Shown: piece by piece, positions 34,043 to 42,379 of the stretch
Numbering within the stretch: position 1 is the stretch's first letter
Layout of the letters: each line of letters starts with the position of its first letter
Origin: Nocardiopsis suaedae
GTDB lineage: Bacteria; Actinomycetota; Actinomycetes; Streptosporangiales; Streptosporangiaceae
DNA: 51,552 nt
Direction: 5' to 3'
Assembly: GCF_027706745.1 (NCBI RefSeq)
Contig: NZ_JAQFWP010000051.1
Coordinates: 1-51,552, forward strand
Notes under the pieces: generated by a model
What the model saw: only the letters and a program-made list of their open reading frames with translations
Databases searched by the model: none
Told to the model about the DNA's origin: nothing
Program-made: the position numbers and the translations under genes

Positions 34043-34996
34043 TCACGGGCGCGCCCCCGCCGCCACCACGGCCGCCACCGCCCCGGTCAGGGCGCCCGGC
34101 CGCGCCAGGTCGTCCCAGGCGGGCCTGAGCACGGTCACCGACGGCCGGGCCGCCTCCAGCTCCTCCTGCAGGCGCGGCGGGACGGCCCCGACGGGGTCGA
34201 CGATCAGCGCCCCCGTCCTCCACCACAGCGGTGCCCGCACCGGCCGCCCCGGCAGCGGGCCGCCGCCTTCCGCCAGCTCCTGCGGGTACAGGTCGTCGGG
34301 CGGGAGCCCCGCGTCGGTGCACAGCAGCCGGATGCGGGTCTCCAGCGGGGTGGAGGCCCGCGGGTCGGCCAGGCCCCACCACGGCTCGGACGCCTCGGCG
34401 CCCGGGCGGCAGGCGTTGAACGGCGGCTGGGCCAGCAGCTCGCGCCAGGTGAGCAGGCCCCGGTACAGCGCGGAGTCCATGAGGGCGACGGCGGTGGCCC
34501 GGTCGACGGTGGGCACCGTGTCCCGCAGGGTCCGCCCCGGAGAGGTGAGCCGCAGCCGGTCCTTGCGGTCGGCCTCGTGCCGGCCGACGAGCAGGGTGCT
34601 GGTGCGCACCCCGGGCAGGTCGGCCCCGCCCCGGCAGGGGGCGGGCAGGGTGATGTGCACCTCCCGGCCGTTCCACCGGGGCAGCCCCTGGACGCCCCAC
34701 AGCCGCGCCGCGGTCGGCCCGGAGGCTACGGCCGCGGGCCCCAGCGCCAGCTGGGCGGCCTTGACCGCCCGCCGCAGCCGGATCCCGTCCGCGCTCCGCG
34801 AGGAGTCGGTCCCGGCCGAGAGCGGCCGCACCGCGTAGACCTCGGGTAGGGCGCACACCCACTCCCGGCGGCGGAGCAGCCGGTGGATGCGGGTGTCGTC
34901 GAGCCCGCAGCACAGCGCCTGCCGGTGGCTGATCAGGCCGTACTGGGAGGCGGCGGTGCTCATGACATTGCTGATCTCGCTCGGTCGCATTCGCAT
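34043..34996 (-). CDS. AbiEi-like transcriptional regulator/antitoxin-domain protein
   Basis: This 317-residue protein begins with an AbiEi-type winged helix (STAASQYGLISHRQALCCGL...IHRLLRRREWVCALPEVYAVR), as in type IV toxin-antitoxin antitoxins. The middle (AAQLALGPAAVASGPTAARLWG...VHITLP) is the usual continuation in actinobacterial members. The last 100 residues resemble a degenerate DUF559/Vsr-like fold (STPLETRIRLLCTDAGLPPDDLYPQ) without a convincing catalytic set. No AbiEii nucleotidyltransferase is adjacent, so it is an orphan. The start is uncertain: ATGs at 34996 and 34990, or one about 30 nt further in, all have weak ribosome-binding sites. It diverges from the HsdR_N-like nuclease gene. 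Confidence 0.7.
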   Translation of the reverse strand: MRMRPSEISNVMSTAASQYGLISHRQALCCGLDDTRIHRLLRRREWVCALPEVYAVRPLSAGTDSSRSADGIRLRRAVKAAQLALGPAAVASGPTAARLWGVQGLPRWNGREVHITLPAPCRGGADLPGVRTSTLLVGRHEADRKDRLRLTSPGRTLRDTVPTVDRATAVALMDSALYRGLLTWRELLAQPPFNACRPGAEASEPWWGLADPRASTPLETRIRLLCTDAGLPPDDLYPQELAEGGGPLPGRPVRAPLWWRTGALIVDPVGAVPPRLQEELEAARPSVTVLRPAWDDLARPGALTGAVAAVVAAGARP

Positions 34997-35353
34997 GCCA
35001 CGACTGTGCGGCGGCTCCGGCCCACACGGCGGAAGGGTTCCGCGCCTGTGGACAACACGGGCGGGGAGGCGGAGGCGGGCACCGCACTTCCCGACCGTCG
35101 GCTCCGCAATTTCGTCGCGTCCATTCCCGGCCGCGCCGTCCCGTGTCCGCATCAGGCCGCTCCGCCCCGGCCCCGGCGGGAGAACGCGGTGGAAATCCCG
35201 GCGCACGCGGGCGATAGCATCGCCGGGTCGCCCTTTTCCCTCCGAGCGCGCCTCCGGGCGCCAGGGCCGTCGTGCCCGGGCCCGTGGGGGAGGGGACGGG
35301 GCCGGTGGAACCACGAGAACCTCGGGATCACGGGAACGGACGTCACGACGCAG

Positions 35354-36136
35354 ATGGAATCCGAAACGACCCAAGTCATGAGCAGGACCGGCGAGTTCTC
35401 GACCGTCCTGAACTGGGAGGCCTCCACCCGGAACCGGCTCGCGGCCGCCATCGACCGCTTCTCCGGTCCGCTGGCCGACCTGGTGGAGCGCGACGCCAAC
35501 GAGGGCGACACGCGGATGCTGGTCACCGACTTCCTCAGCTACGGGCTCAACTTCAGCAAGTACGAGGAGATGACCACCGAGTACCGCAACAGCGGGGACT
35601 CCATCGACTACGCCCTCAAGCTCGATGGGGAGCTCTTCGCCCCCATCGAGGTCAAGCGCTGCGGCCAGGACCTCGACGCGCGCAACATCCAGCAGGCGCG
35701 GCGCGTCGCCGTCGAGGAGGGCGCCGAGTGGATCATCCTCACCAACGGCCGCGTGTGGCAGGTGTACCACCTGCGCGGCGACGGGGAGGACGGGTCCGCG
35801 GCCACGGTGCGCATCCTCGACGTGGACCTGATGGACGGGGCCGAGGGCGCGCACGACCACGCCGTCGACGCCCTGTTCCACATCACCCATGAGGCGATCG
35901 AGCACGGCCGCCTGCAGGAGCTGCGCAAGTGGCGCGAGGCCGTGGAGCCGGCGCCGCTGGCGGAGGTCCTGGTCAGCGAGCCCGTGGTCGCGGCGATCCG
36001 GTCCCGCCTGCGGGAGCGCACCGGCCACGCGGGCCACATCGGCGACCTCGAAGAGGTGCGTCGCGCCCTCGCCGAGGACGTCATCGCGCGGGCGCTGGCC
36101 CATGTCGAGCTCGATGAACCGGACGGGGACGCCTGA
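35354..36136 (+). CDS. Orphan HsdR_N-type PD-(D/E)xK nuclease-domain protein
   Basis: This 260-residue protein resembles the N-terminal nuclease domain of type I restriction R subunits. The fold core reads SIDYALKLDGELFAPIEVKRCGQ, with Asp near residue 85 and the ExK pair near 99-101, followed by IQQARRVAVEEGAEWIILTNGRVWQVYHL. The C-terminal 80 residues are helical. No helicase domain and no HsdM/HsdS genes are present, so it is not a classical restriction enzyme. Similar stand-alone proteins occur in actinobacteria. The ATG at 35354 has a weak ribosome-binding site, and an ATG 24 nt later is possible. It starts 357 bp from the divergent AbiEi-like gene. Confidence 0.82.
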   Translation: MESETTQVMSRTGEFSTVLNWEASTRNRLAAAIDRFSGPLADLVERDANEGDTRMLVTDFLSYGLNFSKYEEMTTEYRNSGDSIDYALKLDGELFAPIEVKRCGQDLDARNIQQARRVAVEEGAEWIILTNGRVWQVYHLRGDGEDGSAATVRILDVDLMDGAEGAHDHAVDALFHITHEAIEHGRLQELRKWREAVEPAPLAEVLVSEPVVAAIRSRLRERTGHAGHIGDLEEVRRALAEDVIARALAHVELDEPDGDA

Positions 36137-36153
36137 CGGCGGCCGACGGGACG

Positions 36154-36183
36154 GGCGGGCTCCGGCACACCACCGGGCCCGCC
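36154..36183 (+). terminator. Imperfect hairpin terminator after the nuclease gene
   Basis: GGCGGGC-T-CCGG (36154-36165) pairs with CCGGGCCCGCC (36173-36183) apart from a bulge, 17 nt after the stop. Confidence 0.5.
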
Positions 36184-36263
36184 GCCGGCCCCATGGTCCC
36201 GCGCCCCGCGCGGTCCCCGCGGGTACGTTGGTCTCCGGACCGATTCCCGGTGAGAGGACGACC

Positions 36264-36785
36264 ATGCTCGACTCCGTTTCGCGCCGCGGTGCCGCCGCCG
36301 AGGCCCAGAGCCGCGCCACCCCGACCCTGCAGGTGCTCGGTCGGCTGATCGAGCAGACCGGGCGGCAGAGCGGCTCATCGGCGGTGTTCGGCTCCCCGAT
36401 CGAGCACGACGGGGCGGTCGTCGTCCCGGTCGCCCGCACCCGCTTCTTCTCCGCATTCGGCGCCGGGACCAGCCGCGCCTTCCGCATGGTCGGGGACGGC
36501 GGGGGCGGCCAGGGCTTCACCAGGGCCGACCCGGCCGGTTACCTCGTCCTCCGCGACGGGGACGCCGTGTTCCGCCCGATCCGCCAGCCCGCGAAGGCGC
36601 TCGTGGTGCCGCTGACCTTCATCGCCGCGACGGCCGCCGTGCAGATCGTGCGCACGACGATGCGCCGCAAGCGCCGCGCCGAGACCGCCAGGGCCATGGC
36701 CGAGGCCGCCAAGGCCCAGCTCGGCCGGGGCGGCGGCCGCCACTGCTGCGGCACGCCGGAGGAGGAGGGCGGCGGCGAGGGCTAG
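36264..36785 (+). CDS. GerW/YtfJ-family protein
   Basis: This 173-residue protein has the YtfJ pattern: an N-terminal helix (residues 20-35), then FGSPIEHDGAVVVPVARTRF, a Gly-rich stretch (FGAGTSRAF...GDGGGGQGF) and PAGYLVLRDGDAVFRPI. A single hydrophobic helix (VVPLTFIAATAAVQIV) and a basic, then Gly/Cys/Glu-rich tail follow. In Bacillus the family is linked to spore germination. In actinobacteria the role is unknown, so sporulation is only an analogy. The ATG at 36264 follows GAGAGGA. It ends 22 nt before the convergent small gene. Confidence 0.75.
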   Translation: MLDSVSRRGAAAEAQSRATPTLQVLGRLIEQTGRQSGSSAVFGSPIEHDGAVVVPVARTRFFSAFGAGTSRAFRMVGDGGGGQGFTRADPAGYLVLRDGDAVFRPIRQPAKALVVPLTFIAATAAVQIVRTTMRRKRRAETARAMAEAAKAQLGRGGGRHCCGTPEEEGGGEG

Positions 36786-36807
36786 AGGCCGCGCGGAATC
36801 CGCCGCC

Positions 36808-37134
36808 CTACACCCACTTGGCCGCCTTGCGCTGAGCCGCGAGGACCCTCTGGTAGACGTCGACCAGCTCCTCCGAACGGGTCGCGCTGCGCGCCTGCCA
36901 GGACCACTCCCGGTGCTCTTCCACCAGGTCCCCGTGGGCGTGCAGGTCGCCCGGCGTCCACGGACGGCCGCGTTCGAGGAGGGACCCCAGGCGGTGCAGG
37001 GCCGCGTCCAGCCTGCCGCGCATGACTTCGTACCGGTGGCGCTCCTCGGCCTCGGCCCTCCGGTGCGCCCACGCGGCGCCGCGTGCTCCCACCGCCCGGA
37101 GCCTGCCTCGGATGCGCAGTCCCAGCCGTTCCAT
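36808..37134 (-). CDS. Small uncharacterised helical protein
   Basis: This 108-residue basic protein is predicted to be almost entirely helical (RRAEAEERHRYEVMRGRLDAALHRLGSLLERG). It has no motif that I recognise. Strong G/C third-position bias on this strand supports it over an overlapping plus-strand frame of 84 codons. The ribosome-binding site is poor. It lies 66 nt downstream of the TIGR04222-type gene on the same strand and may be co-transcribed with it. Confidence 0.55.
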   Translation of the reverse strand: MERLGLRIRGRLRAVGARGAAWAHRRAEAEERHRYEVMRGRLDAALHRLGSLLERGRPWTPGDLHAHGDLVEEHREWSWQARSATRSEELVDVYQRVLAAQRKAAKWV

Positions 37135-37200
37135 ACGCTGATTCTGCCCCCGGCGCTCCAGGCATAGCCGGCGCGCGGCACCGCGTCCGCGCCCGCGTGA

Positions 37201-38133
37201 TCAACGCGTGGGGCGGTCAGTGCGGGGCCCGGCGAGCCAGGGGCCTCCGCCGTCTCCCAAGGCCGTCTCCACGAGGTCGGACGACCAGGACACGGCCTCC
37301 GCCTCCGCCGCGAGACGGGCCAGCGGCGTCCCGGGCGGGTGCGCCCCGGCCTCCGAGGCGCCCGCCAGCCCCAGGAGTCCCACCAGGCGCACGTCCCGCC
37401 CGCCAGGGGTGTCGGCGGCACCGGGGGCATCGGCCTCCGCCAACGCCTCCGCCCCCGCACGTGTCACCGGTGCCAGCCGTTCGGGGCCCACGACCCGGTC
37501 GACGAGGAGGGCCGCCCCGAGGACGAAGAACAGGACCGCCATGCCGCCTGCCGGACCCGTCCACCACGCCGCCGTGCCCCCGGTCGCCGCACCGGCGAAC
37601 ACCAGCAGCACGGCGAGCGCGCCCGCCACCGCCATGCCGAGCCACCCCACCCGCAGCACCGAGCGCCGCCGGGCCAGGGCCCACAGCACCTCGTCCTCCC
37701 CGAGGAAGAGTCCGCGCCCGGTCACCGCCGCGCGCGCGGGAAGCGCGATGCCGCCGGTCGCCAGGCGCCGCAGCAGCGGGTCGAGCCGGACCGGCCCCTC
37801 CCGGTCGAGCAGGGCCGCCACGGCCGACGCCTCGGCCGTTCCCGGAGCGCCCACGCCCGAGGCCCTCAAGGTGCCGTCCAGGTCGACGCCCGCGTGCCCT
37901 CCGAGCACGGCCTCGGCGACCGCGGCCTCAGCGGCGCGCCGCTCTCCTCCCGCGAGGAACGCCAGCTCGTACGTCCCGATCGGCCCCTGGGGCGCGGTTC
38001 CGGGTCCCCGCTCACGCTCCTGCCCATACTCGCGCACCAGAGCATGTGCCCGGCGGACCAGCGCCACGGCGTAGCCCGCGTACACCAGCCCTGCCACGAG
38101 CATGAGCGCGGGATAGACGGCCGGTCCGAGCAC
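37201..38133 (-). CDS. TIGR04222-type membrane protein
   Basis: This 310-residue protein has one N-terminal membrane helix and two more near residues 165-210. The soluble region between them starts with GTYELAFLAGGERRAAEAAVAEA, the opening of the TIGR04222 domain found in actinobacteria. The C-terminus is acidic and Gly-rich (EAVSWSSDLVETALGDGGGPW). Many family members end in a CxGxxCxG-type Cys/Gly pattern, and that is absent here. Function is unknown. The GTG at 38133 has an excellent GGGGAGGAGG upstream. The hairpin at 38174-38219 separates it from the peptide-importer operon, so it likely has its own promoter. Confidence 0.75.
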   Translation of the reverse strand: MLGPAVYPALMLVAGLVYAGYAVALVRRAHALVREYGQERERGPGTAPQGPIGTYELAFLAGGERRAAEAAVAEAVLGGHAGVDLDGTLRASGVGAPGTAEASAVAALLDREGPVRLDPLLRRLATGGIALPARAAVTGRGLFLGEDEVLWALARRRSVLRVGWLGMAVAGALAVLLVFAGAATGGTAAWWTGPAGGMAVLFFVLGAALLVDRVVGPERLAPVTRAGAEALAEADAPGAADTPGGRDVRLVGLLGLAGASEAGAHPPGTPLARLAAEAEAVSWSSDLVETALGDGGGPWLAGPRTDRPTR

Positions 38134-38173
38134 GGCCTCCTCCCCTTCCCCTGGTCCCCTCCCGCGTCGACCA

Positions 38174-38219
38174 CGGGAAGAGCGACCCTGTACGCACGGT
38201 TTCAGGGTCGTTCTTCCCG
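38174..38219 (-). terminator. Long hairpin terminator of the peptide-importer operon
   Basis: A 17-bp arm (38174-38190) pairs with 38203-38219 with only one G-T type mismatch and a 12-nt loop, 31 nt after the operon's last stop. It is similar in sequence to the hairpin at 15893-15939. Confidence 0.85.
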
Positions 38220-38250
38220 AGCCCGACGGCGGGGACGCCTGGACCGTCCG

Positions 38251-39276
38251 TCATCCGCTCCCCGCAGTACCTCTCGGCGTGATCTCTCCGGCGGCGATCT
38301 CCTCCGCGTAATGGCACGCGACCCGGTGCCCCTCCCCCACCGACCGCAGCTCTGGGCGCTCGGTGGCACAGCGCTCCTCCTGCCGCCAGGGGCACCGGGT
38401 GTGGAAGCGGCAGCCCGACGGCGGGTCGGCGGGCGAGGGCAGGTCCCCCGGGAGCAGGATCCGCTCCCGCGCGTCCTCCACGACGGGGTCGGGGACCGGA
38501 ACCGCCGACACCAGCGCGCGCGTGTAGGGGTGCCGCGGGTCGGCGTAGAGGGCGTCACTGCCGGCCTCCTCCACCAGCGCACCGAGGTACATCACCCCCA
38601 CCGCGTCGCTGACGTGCCGCACCACCGCGAGGTCATGGGCGATCATCAGGTAGGCCAGGCCGCGCTCCCGCTGCAGCTCCTCCAGCAGGTTGAGCACCTG
38701 CGCCTGGATCGACACGTCCAGCGCCGAAACCGGTTCATCGCAGATGATCAGGTCCGGTTCCAGGACCAGGGCCCGGGCGATGCCGATGCGCTGCCGCTGG
38801 CCGCCGGAGAACTCGTGCGGGTACCGGTTCAGCGCGCGCTCGGGGAGCCCGACCGCGTCCAGGGCGTCGAGCACCTTTCGGCGCCGCTCGCTCCTCCCGG
38901 CGCCGATGCCGTGCACCTCCAGCCCTTCCATGAGGAGCGACTCGATGTTCTGCCGCGGGTCGAGGCTGCCCAGCGGGTCCTGGAATACCATCTGCGCCTG
39001 CCTGCGGCTGCGCCGCATCTCCTCCTCGGGCAGGTGCGCCAGGTCCACGCCGTTGATCCACACCTCGCCTCCGGTCACCGGCACCAGGCGCAGCACCGCG
39101 CGCCCCAGCGTGGTCTTCCCGCACCCGGACTCGCCCACCAGCCCGTAGGTGGTGCCCGACTCGACCTCCAGGGACACCCCGTCCACGGCGTACACGTGCC
39201 CGACCGTGCGGTCGACCAGGACACCGCTCTTGATGGGGAAGTGGACCTTGAGGTCCTTGATCTCCAGAAGGCTCAT
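38251..39276 (-). CDS. Peptide ABC importer ATPase, DppF/OppF type
   Basis: This 341-residue cytoplasmic ATPase subunit has Walker A GESGCGKTT, Q-loop QMVFQDPLGSLDPRQ, signature FSGGQRQR, Walker B LIICDEPVSALD and H-loop IAHD. The C-terminal oligopeptide extension has GCRFHTRCPWRQEERC, with four cysteines placed as in the [4Fe-4S]-type region of Dpp/Opp ATPases. GGAGGGG precedes the ATG, which overlaps the previous gene's stop as ATGA, so translation is coupled. It is the last gene of the operon and pairs with the other ATPase to drive import of di- or oligopeptides. Confidence 0.92.
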   Translation of the reverse strand: MSLLEIKDLKVHFPIKSGVLVDRTVGHVYAVDGVSLEVESGTTYGLVGESGCGKTTLGRAVLRLVPVTGGEVWINGVDLAHLPEEEMRRSRRQAQMVFQDPLGSLDPRQNIESLLMEGLEVHGIGAGRSERRRKVLDALDAVGLPERALNRYPHEFSGGQRQRIGIARALVLEPDLIICDEPVSALDVSIQAQVLNLLEELQRERGLAYLMIAHDLAVVRHVSDAVGVMYLGALVEEAGSDALYADPRHPYTRALVSAVPVPDPVVEDARERILLPGDLPSPADPPSGCRFHTRCPWRQEERCATERPELRSVGEGHRVACHYAEEIAAGEITPRGTAGSG

Positions 39277-40325
39277 CGGTCCCCTCCGTCGGGCGCGGTC
39301 GATTCGGGCGCGGTCGATTCGGGCGCGCGGCCGCGCACCGGGTGGACGCAGCGGAACCGGTGGCCGGTGCGCTCCGCGCGCATGTGGGGCGGCCCGCCGA
39401 GGCAGTCCTCGGCGTAGTTGTCGCAGCGGGGCGCGAACGCGCACCCGTCGGCCCAATCGATGGCGTCGTTGACGGTCCCCCGGATCGGGGTGAGGGGGTC
39501 GTCGGGCGAGGCGTTCAGGCGCGGGATCGACCCCAGCAGCCCGGACGTGTAGGGGTGGGTGGGGGCCGCGAAGAGGTCGTGGCGCGGTGCGCCCTCCACC
39601 ACACGGCCCGCGTAGAGCACGTTGATCTCGTCGCACAGCCCGGCGACCACCCCCAGGTCGTGGGTGATCATCAGCAGGGCGGTCCCCTCCTCGGTGACCA
39701 GCTCCTTGAGGAGTTCGAGGATCTGCGCCTGGATGGTGACGTCGAGCGCGGTCGTGGGCTCGTCCGCGATCATCAGGCGGGGGCGGCAGGCCACCGCCAT
39801 GGCGATGAGCGCGCGCTGGCGCATGCCCCCGGAGAGCTCGTGGGGGTACTCGGAGAGCCGGCGCCCGGGATCGGGGATGCCGACGCGCTCCAGCAGCTCG
39901 GCGGCGGCCGACCGCGCGGCGGCGCCCTTGATCCCGCGGTGGCGGACCAGGATCTCGGTGACCTGCCGCCCGATCGGCACGACCGGGTTGAGGGAGGACA
40001 GCGGGTCCTGGAACACCATGGCCAGCTCGCTGCCGCGCAGGTCGCGCATCCGCCGGGTCGGCAGGGACAGCAGGTCCACCTCGGCGTCGCCTCCGCCGGG
40101 CCGGAACAGGGCGCGCCCCGACACCCGCACCCCGCGCGGGGGCAGCAGGCCCATCAGGGCCAGGGAGGTGACGCTCTTGCCGCACCCGGACTCGCCGACC
40201 AGGCCGACGACGCTCCCCTCGCCGAGCGAGAAGGAGATGCCGTCCACGGCCCGCACGTCCCGGCGCCGGCGCTGGGTGAAGGTGACCGCGAGGTCGTGCA
40301 CGGCCAGAAGGGGTCCTGCGGGCAT
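39273..40325 (-). CDS. Peptide ABC importer ATPase, DppD/OppD type
   Basis: This 350-residue ATPase subunit has Walker A GESGCGKSV, Q-loop MVFQDPLSSLNP, signature LSGGMRQR, Walker B LMIADEPTTALD and H-loop ITHD. A C-terminal Cys-containing region follows (GCAFAPRCDNYAEDC). The extreme C-terminus carries a duplicated ESTAP, caused by a 15-bp direct repeat. The ATG at 40325 is one nt past the preceding permease stop, with GAGGAAG upstream. The stop overlaps the next start by four nt (ATGA). Confidence 0.92.
   Translation of the reverse strand: MPAGPLLAVHDLAVTFTQRRRRDVRAVDGISFSLGEGSVVGLVGESGCGKSVTSLALMGLLPPRGVRVSGRALFRPGGGDAEVDLLSLPTRRMRDLRGSELAMVFQDPLSSLNPVVPIGRQVTEILVRHRGIKGAAARSAAAELLERVGIPDPGRRLSEYPHELSGGMRQRALIAMAVACRPRLMIADEPTTALDVTIQAQILELLKELVTEEGTALLMITHDLGVVAGLCDEINVLYAGRVVEGAPRHDLFAAPTHPYTSGLLGSIPRLNASPDDPLTPIRGTVNDAIDWADGCAFAPRCDNYAEDCLGGPPHMRAERTGHRFRCVHPVRGRAPESTAPESTAPDGGDR
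39291..39320. repeat. 15-bp tandem duplication inside the DppD-type gene
   Basis: GGGCGCGGTCGATTC occurs twice in a row (39291-39305 and 39306-39320). It duplicates five residues (ESTAP) without shifting the frame, in a tail that probably tolerates length change. Confidence 0.85.
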
Positions 40326-40326
40326 C

Positions 40327-41283
40327 TCACTTCCTCAGTCTCGGGTCGAGTGATTCGCGGAGCGCCTCGCCCATGAGGGTGAATCCCAGGGCGGTCACGA
40401 TGATCGCCAGTGCGGGATAGACGGCGAGCTGCGGTGCGCCGCTCAGGAAGCGCTGGGCGTCGGCGAGCATGGTCCCCCACTCGGGGACCGACGGGTCGGG
40501 GTTGCCCAGCCCCAGGTACGACAGGGCGGCCGCGTCGATGATGGCGGTCGCCAGGCTGAGGGTGAGCTGCACCAGGATCGGTCCCATGGAGTTGGGGAGG
40601 ATGTGCACCAGGGCGATGCGCCGCCGCCGGGCCCCCAGGGCGCGCGCGGCGATCACGTAGTCGCGGCTCCCTTGGGCGATCATCGCTCCGCGCAGCAGGC
40701 GGGCGAAGATGGGCACCTGCGCGGTCCCCACGGCGATCATGACGGTGACCAGCCCCTGTCCCAGCAGGGCGGCGATGCTGACGGCCAGCAGCAGCGAGGG
40801 CAGGGCGAGCATCATGTCGACGACGCGCATGAGCACGGCGTCGACGCGCCGCCCCGCCGTGCCGCCGAGGGCGTACGCGGCACCGGACACCCCGCCCAGC
40901 AGCGCCCCGGCGGTGAACCCGAGCCCGGCGGCCACCACGCCCACCATCAGCGTCTGGCGGGCCCCGATCACCATCCGGGAGAACTGGTCGCGCCCCAGGT
41001 TGTCCAGGCCCAGCCAGTTCTCCGCGCGCGGCCCCACGAAGACGTTGCGGTTGGGGAAGACCTCGTCGCCCCAGTTCTGCTCGGTCGGCCCGTAGGGCGC
41101 GATCAGGTCGCCGAGCACGGCCACCACGATGAAGAGCGCCACCACGGCGGCGCCGGTGATCGCCATCGGGTTGCGGCTCATCCGGGCGAAGGCCTCGCGC
41201 CAGACGCCGCGCCCTTCGGCCTCTTCGCGCCGCGCCGCGGTCAGCTCGGCGAGCCGGTCGATACGTTGGGTCCTGGCCGCCAT
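40327..41283 (-). CDS. Peptide ABC importer permease, DppC/OppC type
   Basis: This 318-residue inner-membrane permease has a cytoplasmic N-terminus of about 35 residues, then one membrane helix (ITGAAVVALFIVVAVLG). The extracytoplasmic loop contains ENWLGLDNLGRDQFSRM, a typical OppC feature, and is followed by five membrane helices. The ATPase-coupling EAA loop reads ARALGARRRRIALVHILPN. The start overlaps the DppB-type stop by one nt (TGATG). It forms the translocation channel with the neighbouring permease. Confidence 0.92.
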   Translation of the reverse strand: MAARTQRIDRLAELTAARREEAEGRGVWREAFARMSRNPMAITGAAVVALFIVVAVLGDLIAPYGPTEQNWGDEVFPNRNVFVGPRAENWLGLDNLGRDQFSRMVIGARQTLMVGVVAAGLGFTAGALLGGVSGAAYALGGTAGRRVDAVLMRVVDMMLALPSLLLAVSIAALLGQGLVTVMIAVGTAQVPIFARLLRGAMIAQGSRDYVIAARALGARRRRIALVHILPNSMGPILVQLTLSLATAIIDAAALSYLGLGNPDPSVPEWGTMLADAQRFLSGAPQLAVYPALAIIVTALGFTLMGEALRESLDPRLRK

Positions 41284-42287
41284 CAGCGCACCCGCACTCT
41301 CGGGTCGAGGAGGCTGTAGGAGATGTCCACCAGCAGGTTGATGGCCACGTAGATCGCCGCGATGATCAGGATGAACCCGAGCAGGACCGGGTAGTCGCGG
41401 GTCTGGGTGGCCGAGTAGATGAACTGGCCGATGCCGCCGAAGGCGAACACGCTCTCGGTGAGCACCGCCCCCGCCAGCAGGGCCCCGCTGAGCAGCCCGA
41501 TGGCGGTGACGACCGGCAGCATGGCGTTGCGCAGCACGTGCCGGCCGCGCACCGTGCGCCGGTGCAGCCCCTTGGCCTCGGCCGTGCGCACGTAGTCCTC
41601 GCCCAGTACCTCGATGACCCCGGCCCGGGTCATGCGGACGATGACCGCCAGCGGGATGCTGGACAGCGCCAGCCCCGGCAGGACCAGGTGCATCAGGGCG
41701 TCCCAGGCGGCGTCCCACTCCCGGGTGGCGATGCCGTCCACGACGAACAGCCCGGTGATGCGGGTGGCGTCGATGCCCGGCGTCTGCCGGAACGCCGACG
41801 GGAAGATCCCGAGCTGTTCGGCGAAGATCAGCTTGAGGACGAAGGCGAGGAAGAAGACGGGGGTGCAGATGCCGACCAGGGACCCGCCGACGACGAGCGC
41901 GTCCAGCGCGCCCCCGTGCCGCCGGGCGGCCACGTACCCCAGGGGGACGCCGACCGCCACCGCGATCAGCATCGCCATGACGGCCAGTTCGACGGTGGCG
42001 GGGAACTTCATGGCGAACTCGGTCATGACGGGGCGTCCGGTCTGCAGCGATTCGCCCAGATCGCCCCGGGCCAGCCGTCCGAGGAACGCCCCGTACTGCA
42101 CGATGACCGGGTCGTCCAGGCCCATCGCCCGGCGCAGCGCCTCGCGCTGCCCGTCGGTGGCGTTCTCCGGGAGGAGCGCGTACGCGGGGCCGCCGGGGAG
42201 GCTGCGGACCCATATGAACAGCAGGATGGAGAGGCCGAACAGGGTGGGAACGGCCTGCAGGACACGTCTGACGATGAAGCGGAGCAC
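41283..42287 (-). CDS. Peptide ABC importer permease, DppB/OppB type
   Basis: This 334-residue inner-membrane permease has six hydrophobic segments. The N-terminus MLRFIVRRVLQAVPTLFGLS is characteristic of the B subunit. GDLGESLQTGRPV lies in the first periplasmic loop, and the EAA coupling loop reads RTAEAKGLHRRTVRGRHVLRN. It ends with DPRVRVR. It follows the binding-protein gene after 92 nt that contain a strong hairpin, and is directly coupled to the DppC-type gene. Confidence 0.92.
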   Translation of the reverse strand: MLRFIVRRVLQAVPTLFGLSILLFIWVRSLPGGPAYALLPENATDGQREALRRAMGLDDPVIVQYGAFLGRLARGDLGESLQTGRPVMTEFAMKFPATVELAVMAMLIAVAVGVPLGYVAARRHGGALDALVVGGSLVGICTPVFFLAFVLKLIFAEQLGIFPSAFRQTPGIDATRITGLFVVDGIATREWDAAWDALMHLVLPGLALSSIPLAVIVRMTRAGVIEVLGEDYVRTAEAKGLHRRTVRGRHVLRNAMLPVVTAIGLLSGALLAGAVLTESVFAFGGIGQFIYSATQTRDYPVLLGFILIIAAIYVAINLLVDISYSLLDPRVRVR

Positions 42288-42312
42288 CTCGGTAACCGCC
42301 TGCCTGTCCGGG

Positions 42313-42343
42313 CCCGGCGGGGCGGGATCGCCGCCCCGCCGGG
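42313..42343 (-). promoter_or_regulatory. Intercistronic hairpin between binding-protein and permease genes
   Basis: This is a perfect 13-bp stem, CCCGGCGGGGCGG against CCGCCCCGCCGGG, with a 5-nt loop. Such hairpins after the first gene of importer operons commonly act as partial terminators or block 3' decay, so that binding protein is made in excess. That role is inferred here. Confidence 0.7.
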
Positions 42344-42379
42344 CGCTGCCGGCTGAGGATCGCTGAGTCTCCTAAGGCG

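Noticed and set aside
34043-36136. Complete restriction-modification or AbiE toxin-antitoxin system
   Set aside because: No methyltransferase, specificity subunit, helicase domain or AbiEii toxin is encoded nearby.
38251-40185. Single 644-codon protein covering both ATPases
   Set aside because: It is a frame that reads through out-of-frame sequence of the DppD-type gene. The DppF-type protein has its own start at 39276 with a ribosome-binding site and the ATGA overlap.
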